Of a stretch of DNA of 64,000 bases, positions 17,686 through 25,778 are shown piece by piece; positions within the stretch are counted from its first letter, which is position 1, and each line of letters opens with the position of its first letter. This DNA is from Methylosinus sp. C49 (GTDB lineage: Bacteria; Pseudomonadota; Alphaproteobacteria; Rhizobiales; Beijerinckiaceae). Location of the stretch: the NCBI RefSeq assembly GCF_009936375.1, contig NZ_AP022332.1, forward strand, positions 3,380,501 to 3,444,500, given 5' to 3'. The notes under the pieces are model-generated. The model was not told the origin of the DNA and ran no database searches. It worked only from the letters and a program-made list of their open reading frames with translations. A program made the position numbers and the translations under genes.

Positions 17686-18261
17686 CTATGCGCAGGCGCG
17701 AATGCCGAGGCCGATCGCCTCGCGGCCGGACATATCGGTGAAGGCCAGATTGTCCAGAGCCTGATGACGACGCACCCAGGCTTGGATCGCCGGCGGATAG
17801 ACGCTCATCATCAACGTGTTGCCTCCCCAGGAGGTCTCCCCCTCGTTCGTGCGCGCCGAATGGAAACGCAGCGTCGCCTCCGGCGAAACGCAGGCATGGC
17901 GCGCGCCGAGCTTCATCGTGCAGGCCGAGGCGCAGTAGCCGTCGATGGCGACGGTCCGCCGCGTCACATTGGCCGAACGGACCTGCTCATAATAGTCGAG
18001 GACATTGCCGCCGCGGTCATAGCTCGAATAATCGGCGCGCGGCGTATAGCCGCCGGCGAGATCGGAGCGGCGCGAATAGCCGTGGCGGCTCGAGCTGGCT
18101 CCCCGGCTCGAATAGCCATTGTCGAAGGAGCCGAACAGATCGGAGAAGAGATCGGCCTTGGCGGGCGCCGAAGCGAAGGCGGCGAAGCCGGCGAGGCCGA
18201 GGATAGCGGCGCGCTTGGCGATGCGGGGAGCTATGAAGGCGCCGAGCGAAGCGGAGAACAT
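17686..18261 (-). CDS. Periplasmic ClpP-class-like protein (COG3904 type)
   Basis: 191 residues. Signal peptide ending about AKA (residue 36), then a Ser/Tyr/Arg-rich low-complexity stretch (about 45-80), then a small domain with TVAIDGYCASACTMKLGARHACVSPEATLRFHSAR. The GxCASACT segment and the following CVSPEA…FHSA are typical of small periplasmic proteins related to the ClpP/crotonase fold, where the Ser of SAC matches the nucleophile position and the later His could take part. Whether it is an active protease is unknown. A strong terminator follows; it is a single-gene unit. Confidence 0.7.
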   Translation of the reverse strand: MFSASLGAFIAPRIAKRAAILGLAGFAAFASAPAKADLFSDLFGSFDNGYSSRGASSSRHGYSRRSDLAGGYTPRADYSSYDRGGNVLDYYEQVRSANVTRRTVAIDGYCASACTMKLGARHACVSPEATLRFHSARTNEGETSWGGNTLMMSVYPPAIQAWVRRHQALDNLAFTDMSGREAIGLGIRACA

Positions 18262-19167
18262 GGGGTGATCCTCTCTCTGTGCTGACGAGGCGGCCCCTAT
18301 TGGTCGGGCTCGGCCTCGTCGGTGAGGATCAGATTGACGGCGACGCTCTAACGGCCATTAAGCCGCGGTAATGCAACTCGAGCGGCCGCGGCAAGGAAAC
18401 ATCAACCATGCGCAGGAGCGCCAAGCCAACATATTGAATACAAATCTATTATAAGGCCGTTTACCAAGCCGATGTAGAGAATTCTCAACCATATCGTCCA
18501 AAAGATTTTCAGCAAAATCGCGTAATCGAGAGAAGCTCGCCGCTGTGACGACGGCCGGCGGAATATCTGAATCGGCGGCTTACTATGACTGATCGAACCG
18601 CCTTGACCAAAACATGCTGGCTCGAAATGCTTCACAACATTCGCTCGACTGATCGAGCGAACAGCCTCGCAGGGAGTTGCAGCTCCCAAACGACGGCCTG
18701 ACCACATTGATCCTGAGAGGATCAAACATAGCTATCGACGTCACTTTCATGCCGCCGTCCCCGGCGGAATCCCCGCGCGCCGCGAACGAGCGCGCGCCCT
18801 CCCCATGCCCGTTCCAGGTCCGACGCGCTGGTTGATCGGTTGCGCCTGCCATCCGAACCTGAACATCGACGCCGATTGTCGCTGGCGCTCCTCGAGCAGG
18901 GCGTCGTCGTGACCGTGACGCCCTCCGAGTTCGCCGATCGCCGCCCCTCACCTTGGATTTCCCGCATGCGACGAAAATAGCCGCGAGTGGCGAAACCACG
19001 TCGATCTCGGCCGAGCATGTATGACGACCTGATATAGTATGGGCAAGTTCGCCGCGACGCTCGCGGGACACGCGGTGACGCCCCCATGCTTCTTCAGATT
19101 ACCGGCTGAAGGGACCGTGCAGCACTTCGCAGCCGTCAAAAAATAGCATCAAAGCCCGTCCCCTGCT
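18262..19167. other. Gene-poor stretch
   Basis: About 900 bases. The part at 18400-18560 is AT-richer. Open frames on both strands (for example minus 18402-18725 and 18722-19087) are short, Arg/Ser-rich and look like non-coding translations. A plus-strand stretch near 18815-18980 reads as a plausible helical peptide (RLSLALLEQGVVVTVTPSEFADR) without a start or family; it may be a gene fragment. I see no RNA gene. Confidence 0.4.
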
Positions 19168-19208
19168 TTGCAGAAAAGGCAGCGAGCGGTATACATCGAT
19201 ATGTCGAT
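19168..19208 (+). promoter_or_regulatory. Predicted arsC promoter with ArsR-type dyad
   Basis: TTGCAG (19168-19173) and TATACA (19190-19195) with 16-base spacing can serve as -35/-10. Overlapping the end of the -10 is the dyad ATCGA-TATG-TCGAT (19195-19208). The same TCGA-N4-TCGA plan occurs before the arsR-arsC fusion (20126-20139), which points to one shared regulator. Prediction only. Confidence 0.5.
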
Positions 19209-19244
19209 AGGTGTGGACATAACGACTCGTATCGGGAGAGGGCG

Positions 19245-19763
19245 ATGACGGAAGACAAAGTCTATAACGTGCTGTTTCTGTGCACCGGCAATTCCGCACG
19301 CTCGATCATCGCCGAGGCGATCCTCAATCGCGTGGGGGCAGGTCGATTCAAAGCCTATAGCGCGGGCTCCCGGCCAAAAGGCGAGGTCAATCCGTATACG
19401 GTGGCGGTGTTGGAGAAGTCCGGCTTCAAGGCGGATGGCTATCGCTCCAAGAGCTGGAGCGAATTCGCCGAGCCCGACGCTCCGCCGCTCGATTTCGTCT
19501 TCACCGTTTGTGACGACGCCGCGAAGGAAGAGTGCCCCTATTGGCCGGGCCAGCCGATGACCGCGCATTGGGGCTTGCCCGACCCCGCCGCTGTCGAAGG
19601 AACCGAGGTCGAGAAGCATCTGGCCTTCGCCGACGCATTCCGCATGCTCAACAACCGCATCTCGATCTTCGCCTCCCTTCCGATGAAGGGCCTCGACAAG
19701 CTCTCCTTGCAGAGGCGGCTCGAGGAGATCGGCAAGGCAAAGCCCGTCGACGGAGCCGCCTGA
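19245..19763 (+). CDS. arsC: Arsenate reductase, LMW-phosphatase (thioredoxin) family
   Basis: 172 residues. The catalytic loop is C-x5-R: LCTGNSARS with Cys13 and Arg19; two more Cys (Cys89 in FTVCDD and Cys97) match the relay cysteines of this family that carry the disulfide outward for thioredoxin. Asp in GLPDP is the general acid. Reduces As(V) to As(III) for the Acr3 pump encoded downstream. Shine-Dalgarno GGGAGAGGG just before the ATG. It has its own predicted promoter and is separated from the main ars operon by a pseudogene and the arsR-arsC fusion. Confidence 0.92.
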   Translation: MTEDKVYNVLFLCTGNSARSIIAEAILNRVGAGRFKAYSAGSRPKGEVNPYTVAVLEKSGFKADGYRSKSWSEFAEPDAPPLDFVFTVCDDAAKEECPYWPGQPMTAHWGLPDPAAVEGTEVEKHLAFADAFRMLNNRISIFASLPMKGLDKLSLQRRLEEIGKAKPVDGAA

Positions 19764-19824
19764 GCGCGTCGCGCGCGGAGGCGGACGGCTTGGGTCATGC
19801 TCGAAGCGCCGGACTTGCGATCTG

Positions 19825-20099
19825 ATGGAACCGGACGATCCGCTATCCGATTTGGATCCGCTGCTGTGCAAGGCTCTTTCATGGGTCGTCCGCTTGCTTT
19901 CGGGCGAAGCGACGCGCGTCGATCTCGACGAATTACAGCAATGGCGCGGGAGAGCGCTGAGCATGAGGAAGCCTTTCGCCGAGCCTCGTGGCTCTGGCGC
20001 GTCTGCCGTGAGGCGGCGCGCCAGCTGGCCGAGGAAGCCGCAGCCGCGACCGCCGCCGCGGATCCGCCTCCGGCGGGCGCTCGATGCGATCCGCTCTAG
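19825..20099 (+). pseudogene. Frameshifted FecR N-terminal (DUF4880) remnant
   Basis: The frame from 19825 reads LSWVVRLLSGEATRVDLDELQQWR, and the next frame continues ESAEHEEAFRRASWLWRVCREAARQLAEEA. Joined, this is a near-standard FecR N-terminal domain (W-x-x-R-L-x-S-G-E…L-x-x-W…H-x-x-A-F). A single-base loss near 19948-19951 separates the halves. The protein then ends at 20099 without the membrane helix or the C-terminal signalling domain, so it is both frameshifted and truncated. FecR proteins relay TonB-receptor signals to an ECF sigma factor; neither partner is near. A leftover of an earlier iron-uptake regulator. Confidence 0.65.
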
Positions 20100-20125
20100 A
20101 ACCATTTGTCGACAGGTAGTGACAC

Positions 20126-20139
20126 GTCGAAAAATCGAC
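20126..20139 (+). promoter_or_regulatory. ArsR-type operator dyad
   Basis: GTCGA-AAAA-TCGAC (20126-20139), 61 bases before the GTG of the arsR-arsC fusion; TTGTCG at 20107-20112 is a possible -35 with the dyad over the -10. Same layout as the dyad before arsC at 19195-19208, so the fusion protein may control both itself and the first arsC. Confidence 0.5.
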
Positions 20140-20200
20140 TATCCTCGCCAAAGGACCGCTGACGGTCCATGGAGGCCGGTCCAAGGAGGCGAGGAACAAA

Positions 20201-21082
20201 GTGGCGGAAGATCGGATCGCCGCAGCCGAGATCGTCGGCATTTTCGAGGCCTTGGCGCAAACGACGCGGCTCGAGGCCTATCGCTTGCTGCTGCGCTATC
20301 TTCCCTACGGCCTGCCGGTTGGCGACATCGCCCGCCTTCTCGCCGTGCCGCACAATACGCTCTCGACTCATATCGCCCATCTGGAACGCGCCGGACTCGT
20401 CCTCGGACGACGCGAGGGACGCTCGGTCATCTATGCCGCGAATTCGAGCAAATTGGGCCATGTGCTCACGACGATGCTCGCCGATCTCGGCGCGTCTCTC
20501 GACGATCTCCCTCTCGCGGCGCCCGCCTTTCCGCAGAAGCGTCCGAAATCGGCGGGCAAGCGGGTCCGCAATGTTTTGTTTCTCTGCTCCGGCAACGCCG
20601 CGCGCTCTATTCTGGCGGAGGCGATTCTGAACAGGGAGGGCGGCGACCGCTTCCGCGCTTTTTCCGCCGGCAGCCGCCCTGCCGAGCGGCCAGATCCGAT
20701 CGGCGTCGAACTGCTGTCTTCGCTCGGCTACGACACGCGCGCGTTTCGCTCCAAGAGCTGGAAGGAGTTTACGAAGCCCGACGCGCCGCGAATGGATTTC
20801 GTCATCACCCTCTGCGACGACATCTGCGAGCAGCCCTCGGGCCCCTGGCCGCGCAACGCGCTGCTGGCGCATTGGGGCGTCGCCGATCCGGCGATGGTGA
20901 AGGGCGACGACGTCCAGAAGCGCGCCGCCTTCATGGAAGCCTATCGGCGCCTCGGCGCGCGGCTGACGGCCTTCGTCAATCTGCCCTTCGAGTCGATGGA
21001 TCGGGCGGCTCTGAAGAGCCGTCTCGCCGATATTGCGATGATGGAAGGGGCGACGGAACTGGCGGTGAATAATGCCGTGTGA
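20201..21082 (+). CDS. ArsR-ArsC fusion: regulator joined to arsenate reductase
   Basis: 293 residues. Residues 1-100 are a winged-helix ArsR domain (helix-turn-helix LPVGDIARLLAVPHNTLSTHIAHLERAGLV, wing REGRSVIY). After a Pro/Lys linker, residues 123-280 are an LMW-phosphatase-type arsenate reductase with C-x5-R (LCSGNAARS, Cys129/Arg135) and Cys205/Cys209 as possible relay residues. GTG start with AAGGAGG eleven bases upstream. The ArsR part has no cysteine at all, so As(III) sensing through the usual ArsR thiols is impossible within that domain. Fusions of this kind are known from actinobacteria and some proteobacteria. Likely autoregulated through the upstream dyad. Confidence 0.88.
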   Translation: MAEDRIAAAEIVGIFEALAQTTRLEAYRLLLRYLPYGLPVGDIARLLAVPHNTLSTHIAHLERAGLVLGRREGRSVIYAANSSKLGHVLTTMLADLGASLDDLPLAAPAFPQKRPKSAGKRVRNVLFLCSGNAARSILAEAILNREGGDRFRAFSAGSRPAERPDPIGVELLSSLGYDTRAFRSKSWKEFTKPDAPRMDFVITLCDDICEQPSGPWPRNALLAHWGVADPAMVKGDDVQKRAAFMEAYRRLGARLTAFVNLPFESMDRAALKSRLADIAMMEGATELAVNNAV

Positions 21083-21157
21083 CGAGCCGCGGTAGCGGGT
21101 TTTCCGAGCCTCGAATTCGTCGCACCCATTCCGCGGCCACCAGACCTTGACTATCAC

Positions 21158-21172
21158 TATATTTCAAATATA
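21158..21172 (+). promoter_or_regulatory. ArsR operator-like dyad before arsR
   Basis: TATATTT-C-AAATATA, a perfect 7-bp dyad nine bases before the arsR ATG. It differs wholly from the TCGA-type dyads upstream, implying that this ArsR and the fusion protein recognise different sites. Position over the ribosome-binding region fits simple autorepression. Confidence 0.55.
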
Positions 21173-21180
21173 TTGGAATT

Positions 21181-21525
21181 ATGGAAAAGACATCCGCCAT
21201 CGCGGCCCTCGTCGCGCTCGCTCACGAGTCCCGCCTCGATATTTTCCGGCTGCTGATGCAAGCGGGCCCCAAGGGGCTTCCCGCTGGAAAAATCGGCGAG
21301 CGGCTCGGGCTTCCTGCGACGACGCTGTCTTTCCACCTCAATCAGCTCAAGCACGCCGATCTCGTGACGTTCCGTCGGGACGGCCGCTCGCTGATCTATT
21401 CGGCCGCCTATCCCGTCATGAATGCGCTGCTCGCCTATCTGACGGAGAATTGCTGCAAGGGCGACGCCGCCGCTTGCTGCGTCACGGAAGCCGATACGAC
21501 CTGCCAGACCGAGAGGGTTCCATGA
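21181..21525 (+). CDS. arsR: ArsR-family arsenic-responsive repressor
   Basis: 114 residues. Winged-helix: LPAGKIGERLGLPATTLSFHLNQLKHADLV with wing RRDGRSLIYSA. Sensing thiols are C-terminal: Cys91-Cys92 and Cys99-Cys100, with Cys108. This resembles the Acidithiobacillus ferrooxidans ArsR type, where a C-terminal pair plus a third Cys bind As(III), rather than the Cys-Val-Cys in the recognition helix of E. coli ArsR. First gene of a seven-gene operon; its stop overlaps arsI by four bases. Confidence 0.92.
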   Translation: MEKTSAIAALVALAHESRLDIFRLLMQAGPKGLPAGKIGERLGLPATTLSFHLNQLKHADLVTFRRDGRSLIYSAAYPVMNALLAYLTENCCKGDAAACCVTEADTTCQTERVP

Positions 21526-22034
21526 AGCGCCTGCATCTGCACGTGTCCGTCGACGATTTGCCGCGATCCATCCGATTCTACAGCGCGCTGTTCGCCGTCG
21601 CGCCGACCGTCGAGAAGCCCGATTACGCCAAATGGATGCTCGACGATCCGCGCGTGAATTTCGCTATTTCGGCGCGGGGCGGGTCGAGCCTCGGATTGGA
21701 GCATCTCGGCATTCAGGTCGAAACCACGGATGAGCTGCACGACGTCTATGGACGCCTGAGACAGGCTGGCGGGCGCATCTATGAAGAGGGCGCGACCACC
21801 TGCTGCTATGCGCAGTCGGAAAAATCCTGGATCGCCGATCCGCAAGGGCTGATGTGGGAGACCTTTCTCACGACGGGAGACAGCCCGGTCTATGGCGGCG
21901 ATCCGGCGCTGGACTCGCTGAAGGGCGAGGCTGGCGCCTGCTGCACGCCGACGACGCCGCAGGGCGAATGCTGTCCGCCGAAGCCGGAGCTTCCCGCAAA
22001 GGCGCCCTGCTGCGGCGCGAAGGAGCCGGCATGA
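21522..22034 (+). CDS. arsI: ArsI-type C-As lyase (VOC fold), Cys-rich tail
   Basis: 170 residues. Two vicinal-oxygen-chelate repeats; the segment EEGATTCCYAQSEKSWIADPQGLMWETF holds the ArsI signature vicinal Cys94-Cys95 that bind trivalent organoarsenicals. His61 and Glu113, with His5 or His7, are the likely Fe(II) ligands. It would split methyl-As(III) or aromatic arsenicals oxidatively to As(III). After residue 120 there is a tail with CC, CC and CC pairs (about residues 136-165), unusual metal-binding decoration. Coupled by four-base overlaps to both arsR and the next arsC. Confidence 0.88.
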   Translation: MKRLHLHVSVDDLPRSIRFYSALFAVAPTVEKPDYAKWMLDDPRVNFAISARGGSSLGLEHLGIQVETTDELHDVYGRLRQAGGRIYEEGATTCCYAQSEKSWIADPQGLMWETFLTTGDSPVYGGDPALDSLKGEAGACCTPTTPQGECCPPKPELPAKAPCCGAKEPA

Positions 22035-22468
22035 GCGCGTCCGATGTGATCATCTATCACAATCCCGATTGCGGAACCTCGCGCAACACGCTCGGCCTCA
22101 TCCGCAACGCCGGCATAGAGCCGCATGTGATCGAATATTTGAAGACGCCGCCGACGCGCGCGCTGCTGGCGCAGCTCATCGCGCGAATGGGAATTTCGAC
22201 GCGGGCGCTGCTGCGCGAAAAAGGGACGCCCTATCACGAGCTCGGCCTCGGCGATCCGACGCTCACCGACGAGGCGCTGCTCGATGCGATGATGGCGCAT
22301 CCTATCCTCATCAATCGGCCGATCGTCGTCACCTCCAAGGGCGTGAAGCTGTGCCGTCCGTCGGAGGCGGCGCTGGACATTCTGCCGCTGCCGCAGCGCG
22401 GCGCGTTTTACAAGGAGGACGGCGAGCTCATCGTCGATTCCGCCGGCCGGCGCGTGGCGACGGCATAG
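22031..22468 (+). CDS. arsC: Arsenate reductase, glutaredoxin family
   Basis: 145 residues. N-terminal IIYHNPDCGTSRNTLGLIRNAGIEPHVIEYLKTPP is the ArsC/Spx thioredoxin-fold opening with catalytic Cys14, and LINRPIVVTSKGVKLCRPSE carries the conserved arginines of R773-type ArsC. It uses glutathione/glutaredoxin, unlike the two LMW-phosphatase-type enzymes nearby, so the island holds reductases fed by two different thiol systems. Overlaps arsI by four bases. Confidence 0.92.
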   Translation: MSASDVIIYHNPDCGTSRNTLGLIRNAGIEPHVIEYLKTPPTRALLAQLIARMGISTRALLREKGTPYHELGLGDPTLTDEALLDAMMAHPILINRPIVVTSKGVKLCRPSEAALDILPLPQRGAFYKEDGELIVDSAGRRVATA

Positions 22469-22486
22469 CAATCGAGGGAGACGGAT

Positions 22487-22843
22487 ATGACGACAATCGA
22501 AATCTATGACCCGGCGCTCTGCTGCAGCACGGGCGTGTGCGGAACCGAGGTCGATCAGGCGCTGGTGAGCTTTGCGGCCGATGTCGATTGGGCCAAGCAG
22601 AACGGCGGCCGCATCGAGCGTTTCAATCTGGCGCAGCAGCCGCTCGCCTTCGCCAAGAATGCGATCGTGAAAGGCTTTCTCGAGCGTTCCGGGCAGGAGG
22701 CGCTGCCTCTGGTGCTGGTCGCGGGCGAGGTCGCTCTCGCCGGGCGCTATCCGAGCCGCAGCGAGCTCGCGCGCTGGGCCGGCCTCGTCGAGACCGCGCC
22801 GGAGCCGAAGCAGAGCGGATGCTGCGGCGGCGGCAGCTGCTGA
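22487..22843 (+). CDS. arsD: ArsD arsenite metallochaperone
   Basis: 118 residues. The N-terminus TTIEIYDPALCCSTGVCGTEVD places Cys12, Cys13 and Cys18 exactly as in the characterised ArsD, the As(III)-binding set. The C-terminus GCCGGGSC adds further thiols. It collects cytosolic As(III) and hands it to ArsA, encoded 10 bases downstream. Confidence 0.93.
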   Translation: MTTIEIYDPALCCSTGVCGTEVDQALVSFAADVDWAKQNGGRIERFNLAQQPLAFAKNAIVKGFLERSGQEALPLVLVAGEVALAGRYPSRSELARWAGLVETAPEPKQSGCCGGGSC

Positions 22844-22853
22844 AGAGGTGGCG

Positions 22854-24623
22854 ATGAAATTCCTCGAGCAGCCGCCGCGCTTCCTGTTCTTCACCGGCAA
22901 AGGCGGGGTCGGCAAGACGTCGATCGCCTGCGCGACGGCAATCGCGCTCGGCGAGGCCGGGCGGCGCGTGCTGCTGGTCAGCACCGATCCGGCGTCCAAT
23001 GTGGCGCAAGTGTTCGGCACGCTCATCGGCAATCGGATCACCGACATTCTCGGCGCGCCGGGCCTGTCGGCGCTGGAGATCGATCCGCAGGCCGCTGCGC
23101 AGGCCTATCGCGATCGTATCGTCGGCCCGGTGCGCGGCGTGCTTCCAGACGCTGTGGTGAAGGGGATCGAGGAGCAGCTATCGGGCGCCTGCACGACGGA
23201 AATCGCCGCCTTCGATGAATTCACTGCGCTGCTGGTCGATTCCGCTCTCACCGCGAATTACGATCACATCGTCTTCGACACGGCGCCGACGGGGCATACG
23301 ATCCGTCTGCTGCAATTGCCCGGCGCGTGGAACAGCTTTCTCGAATCCGGCACGGGCGACGCCTCTTGCCTCGGGCCGCTGGCGGGGCTGGACAAGCAGC
23401 GCGCGCAATATGGCCGCGCCGTCGCGGCGCTGGCCGACGCCGAACGCACGCGCCTCGTGCTGGTCGCCCGCGCGCAGCGATCGGCGCTGAACGAAATCGC
23501 CCGCACGCATAAGGAGCTGGCGGCGATCGGCATCGCGCAGCAATATCTCGTCATCAACGGCTTGCTGCCGGAAGAAGAGGCGACGCAGGATTCGCTCGCC
23601 GCCGCCATTTATCAGCGCGAGCAGGCGGCGTTGCGCGCGCTTCCCGCCGAGCTCGCTGCTTTGCCTTGTGATCGCGTCGCGCTGCGGCCGTTCAATCTGG
23701 TCGGGCTCGACGCCTTGCGGCAATTGCTCGGCGCGACGCCGTCGCCGGTGAACGCGAGCGACGACGCGCCGATCGCGCTCGCTGCGCCGAGTCTGTCGGA
23801 GCTGGTCGACGCAATAGCGGCGGACGGTCATGGCCTCGTTATGCTGATGGGTAAAGGCGGCGTCGGCAAGACGACTCTGGCGGCCGCCGTCGCCGTGGAG
23901 CTCGCGCGCCGCGGGCAGCCCGTGCATCTCACCACCTCCGATCCGGCTGCGCATCTTTCCGAAACGCTCCATGGCTCATTGGAGCATCTGAAAGTGAGCC
24001 GCATCGATCCGCATGCGGAAACGGAGCGCTATCGTCGCGAGATACTCGCCGCCAAGGGCGCCGAGCTGGACGCCGCGGGCCGCGCGCTGCTGGAAGAAGA
24101 TTTGCGCTCTCCCTGCACCGAGGAGATCGCCGTGTTTCAAGCCTTCTCGCGCATCATCCGCGAGGCGGGCGAGAGTTTCGTGGTGATGGACACGGCGCCG
24201 ACCGGCCATACACTGCTGCTGCTGGACGCGACGGGCGCCTATCATCGCGAGGTCGCGCGCCAATTGGACGCCAAAGGCGCGCATTACACGACGCCGATGA
24301 TGCAATTGCAGAATCCGAGGCAGACCAAGGTTCTGCTGGCGACGCTCGCCGAGACGACTCCCGTACTGGAGGCGGCCAGCCTTCAGGCTGATTTGCGGCG
24401 CGCCGGAATAGAGCCTTGGGCGTGGATCATCAACAATAGCGTCGCCGCCGCGCATCCGCTTTCGCCGCTGCTGCGTCAGCGCGCGCGCAATGAGATACGC
24501 GAGATCGACGCCGTCGCCGCCACATTTGCGCGGCGCTATGCGATCGTCCCGCTGCTGAAGGAAGAGCCGGTCGGCGTTACTCGCCTTCTGGAATTGGCAG
24601 GCCGCGCCGTCGAAGCCGCCTGA
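22854..24623 (+). CDS. arsA: ArsA arsenite-stimulated ATPase
   Basis: 589 residues in two homologous halves. Deviant P-loops GKGGVGKTS (about residue 15) and GKGGVGKTT (about 332); each half has the DTAPTGHT signal-transduction motif and a Cys in the SGACTTEI / SPCTEEI segments, the As(III)-binding positions. ATG at 22854 is preferred to GTG at 22848 because AAGAGG lies just upstream. It energises arsenite export; here the partner would be the Acr3 protein encoded next, a pairing that is less common than ArsA with ArsB. Confidence 0.94.
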   Translation: MKFLEQPPRFLFFTGKGGVGKTSIACATAIALGEAGRRVLLVSTDPASNVAQVFGTLIGNRITDILGAPGLSALEIDPQAAAQAYRDRIVGPVRGVLPDAVVKGIEEQLSGACTTEIAAFDEFTALLVDSALTANYDHIVFDTAPTGHTIRLLQLPGAWNSFLESGTGDASCLGPLAGLDKQRAQYGRAVAALADAERTRLVLVARAQRSALNEIARTHKELAAIGIAQQYLVINGLLPEEEATQDSLAAAIYQREQAALRALPAELAALPCDRVALRPFNLVGLDALRQLLGATPSPVNASDDAPIALAAPSLSELVDAIAADGHGLVMLMGKGGVGKTTLAAAVAVELARRGQPVHLTTSDPAAHLSETLHGSLEHLKVSRIDPHAETERYRREILAAKGAELDAAGRALLEEDLRSPCTEEIAVFQAFSRIIREAGESFVVMDTAPTGHTLLLLDATGAYHREVARQLDAKGAHYTTPMMQLQNPRQTKVLLATLAETTPVLEAASLQADLRRAGIEPWAWIINNSVAAAHPLSPLLRQRARNEIREIDAVAATFARRYAIVPLLKEEPVGVTRLLELAGRAVEAA

Positions 24624-24645
24624 TATTTCACCAAAAGGAAAACCG

Positions 24646-25752
24646 ATGGAACTGCGCGCAACTCCGGTCGCCAAGGAGCGGGATAGTAGCAAAGCATCCG
24701 CCGCGCCCGCCATGGGCGTCTTTGAGCGTTATCTGACCCTATGGGTCGCGCTCTGCATCCTCGTCGGCATCGCGCTCGGTCAAGCGGCGCCTTCCGTCTT
24801 CCACGCCGTTGGCGAGGCGACGGTCGCGCAAGTGAATCTCCCGGTCGCGGCGCTGGTGTGGCTGATGATCATCCCCATGCTGTTGAAGATCGACCTCGCG
24901 GCGCTCGGCCAGGTACGCCAGCATTGGCGTGGCATCGCCGTCACGGTCGGCATCAATTGGCTGGTGAAACCGTTCTCGATGGCGCTGCTCGGCTGGCTGT
25001 TCATCGCGCATCTGTTCCGGCCTTATCTGCCGGCCGATCAGATCGACGCCTATATCGCCGGCCTCATTCTGCTGGCCGCGGCTCCCTGCACGGCGATGGT
25101 ATTCGTGTGGTCCAATCTCGTCGACGGCGAGCCGCATTTCACTCTTTCGCAAGTCGCGCTCAACGACACGATCATGATCGTCGCCTTCGCGCCGCTGGTC
25201 GCACTGCTGCTCGGTCTGTCCTCCATCACCGTGCCCTGGGGCACGCTACTGCTGTCGGTCGGCCTCTATATCGTCGCGCCGGTGATCGCATCGCAGCTGT
25301 GGCGGCGCGCGCTGCTGGCGAAGGGCGGCGCGGCCGCGCTGGCCGCGACGCTGCGCGTGCTCGGCCCGCTCTCGCTCGTCGCGCTGCTGCTCACTCTCGT
25401 CATTCTGTTCGGCTTGCAGGGCGAAGAGATCATACGTCAGCCGCTGGTCATCGCGCTCTTGGCGACGCCGATTCTTATCCAGGTCTATTTCAACGCCGGC
25501 CTCGCCTATCTCGTCAATCGCCGCCTCGGCGTCGACTGGTGCGTCGCCGGCCCTTCGGCGTTGATCGGCGCCAGCAATTTCTTCGAGCTAGCCGTCGCGA
25601 CGGCCATCGCCCTCTTCGGCTTCCAATCGGGCGCGGCGCTCGCGACCGTCGTCGGCGTTCTGGTCGAGGTGCCCGTCATGCTCTCCGTCGTCCATATCGT
25701 CCGTCGGTCGCGCCCATGGTACGAAGGCGCTGGCGCGGCCTCGCGCGCCTGA
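24646..25752 (+). CDS. acr3: Acr3-family arsenite efflux permease
   Basis: 368 residues with about ten hydrophobic helices. Acr3 hallmarks: VWLMIIPMLLKIDL, GINWLVKPFSMALLGWLF, and LLAAAPCTAMVFVWS with the essential Cys in the fourth helix. About 24 polar residues precede the first helix. Exports As(OH)3 across the inner membrane and lies 22 bases after arsA. Confidence 0.94.
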   Translation: MELRATPVAKERDSSKASAAPAMGVFERYLTLWVALCILVGIALGQAAPSVFHAVGEATVAQVNLPVAALVWLMIIPMLLKIDLAALGQVRQHWRGIAVTVGINWLVKPFSMALLGWLFIAHLFRPYLPADQIDAYIAGLILLAAAPCTAMVFVWSNLVDGEPHFTLSQVALNDTIMIVAFAPLVALLLGLSSITVPWGTLLLSVGLYIVAPVIASQLWRRALLAKGGAAALAATLRVLGPLSLVALLLTLVILFGLQGEEIIRQPLVIALLATPILIQVYFNAGLAYLVNRRLGVDWCVAGPSALIGASNFFELAVATAIALFGFQSGAALATVVGVLVEVPVMLSVVHIVRRSRPWYEGAGAASRA

Positions 25753-25778
25753 CCAGATAGCGAGATCAGGAAGATCTG

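Noticed and set aside
18402-19087. Minus-strand frames in the gap before arsC
   Set aside because: Short, overlapping each other, Arg/Ser-rich, with no ribosome-binding sites or motifs.
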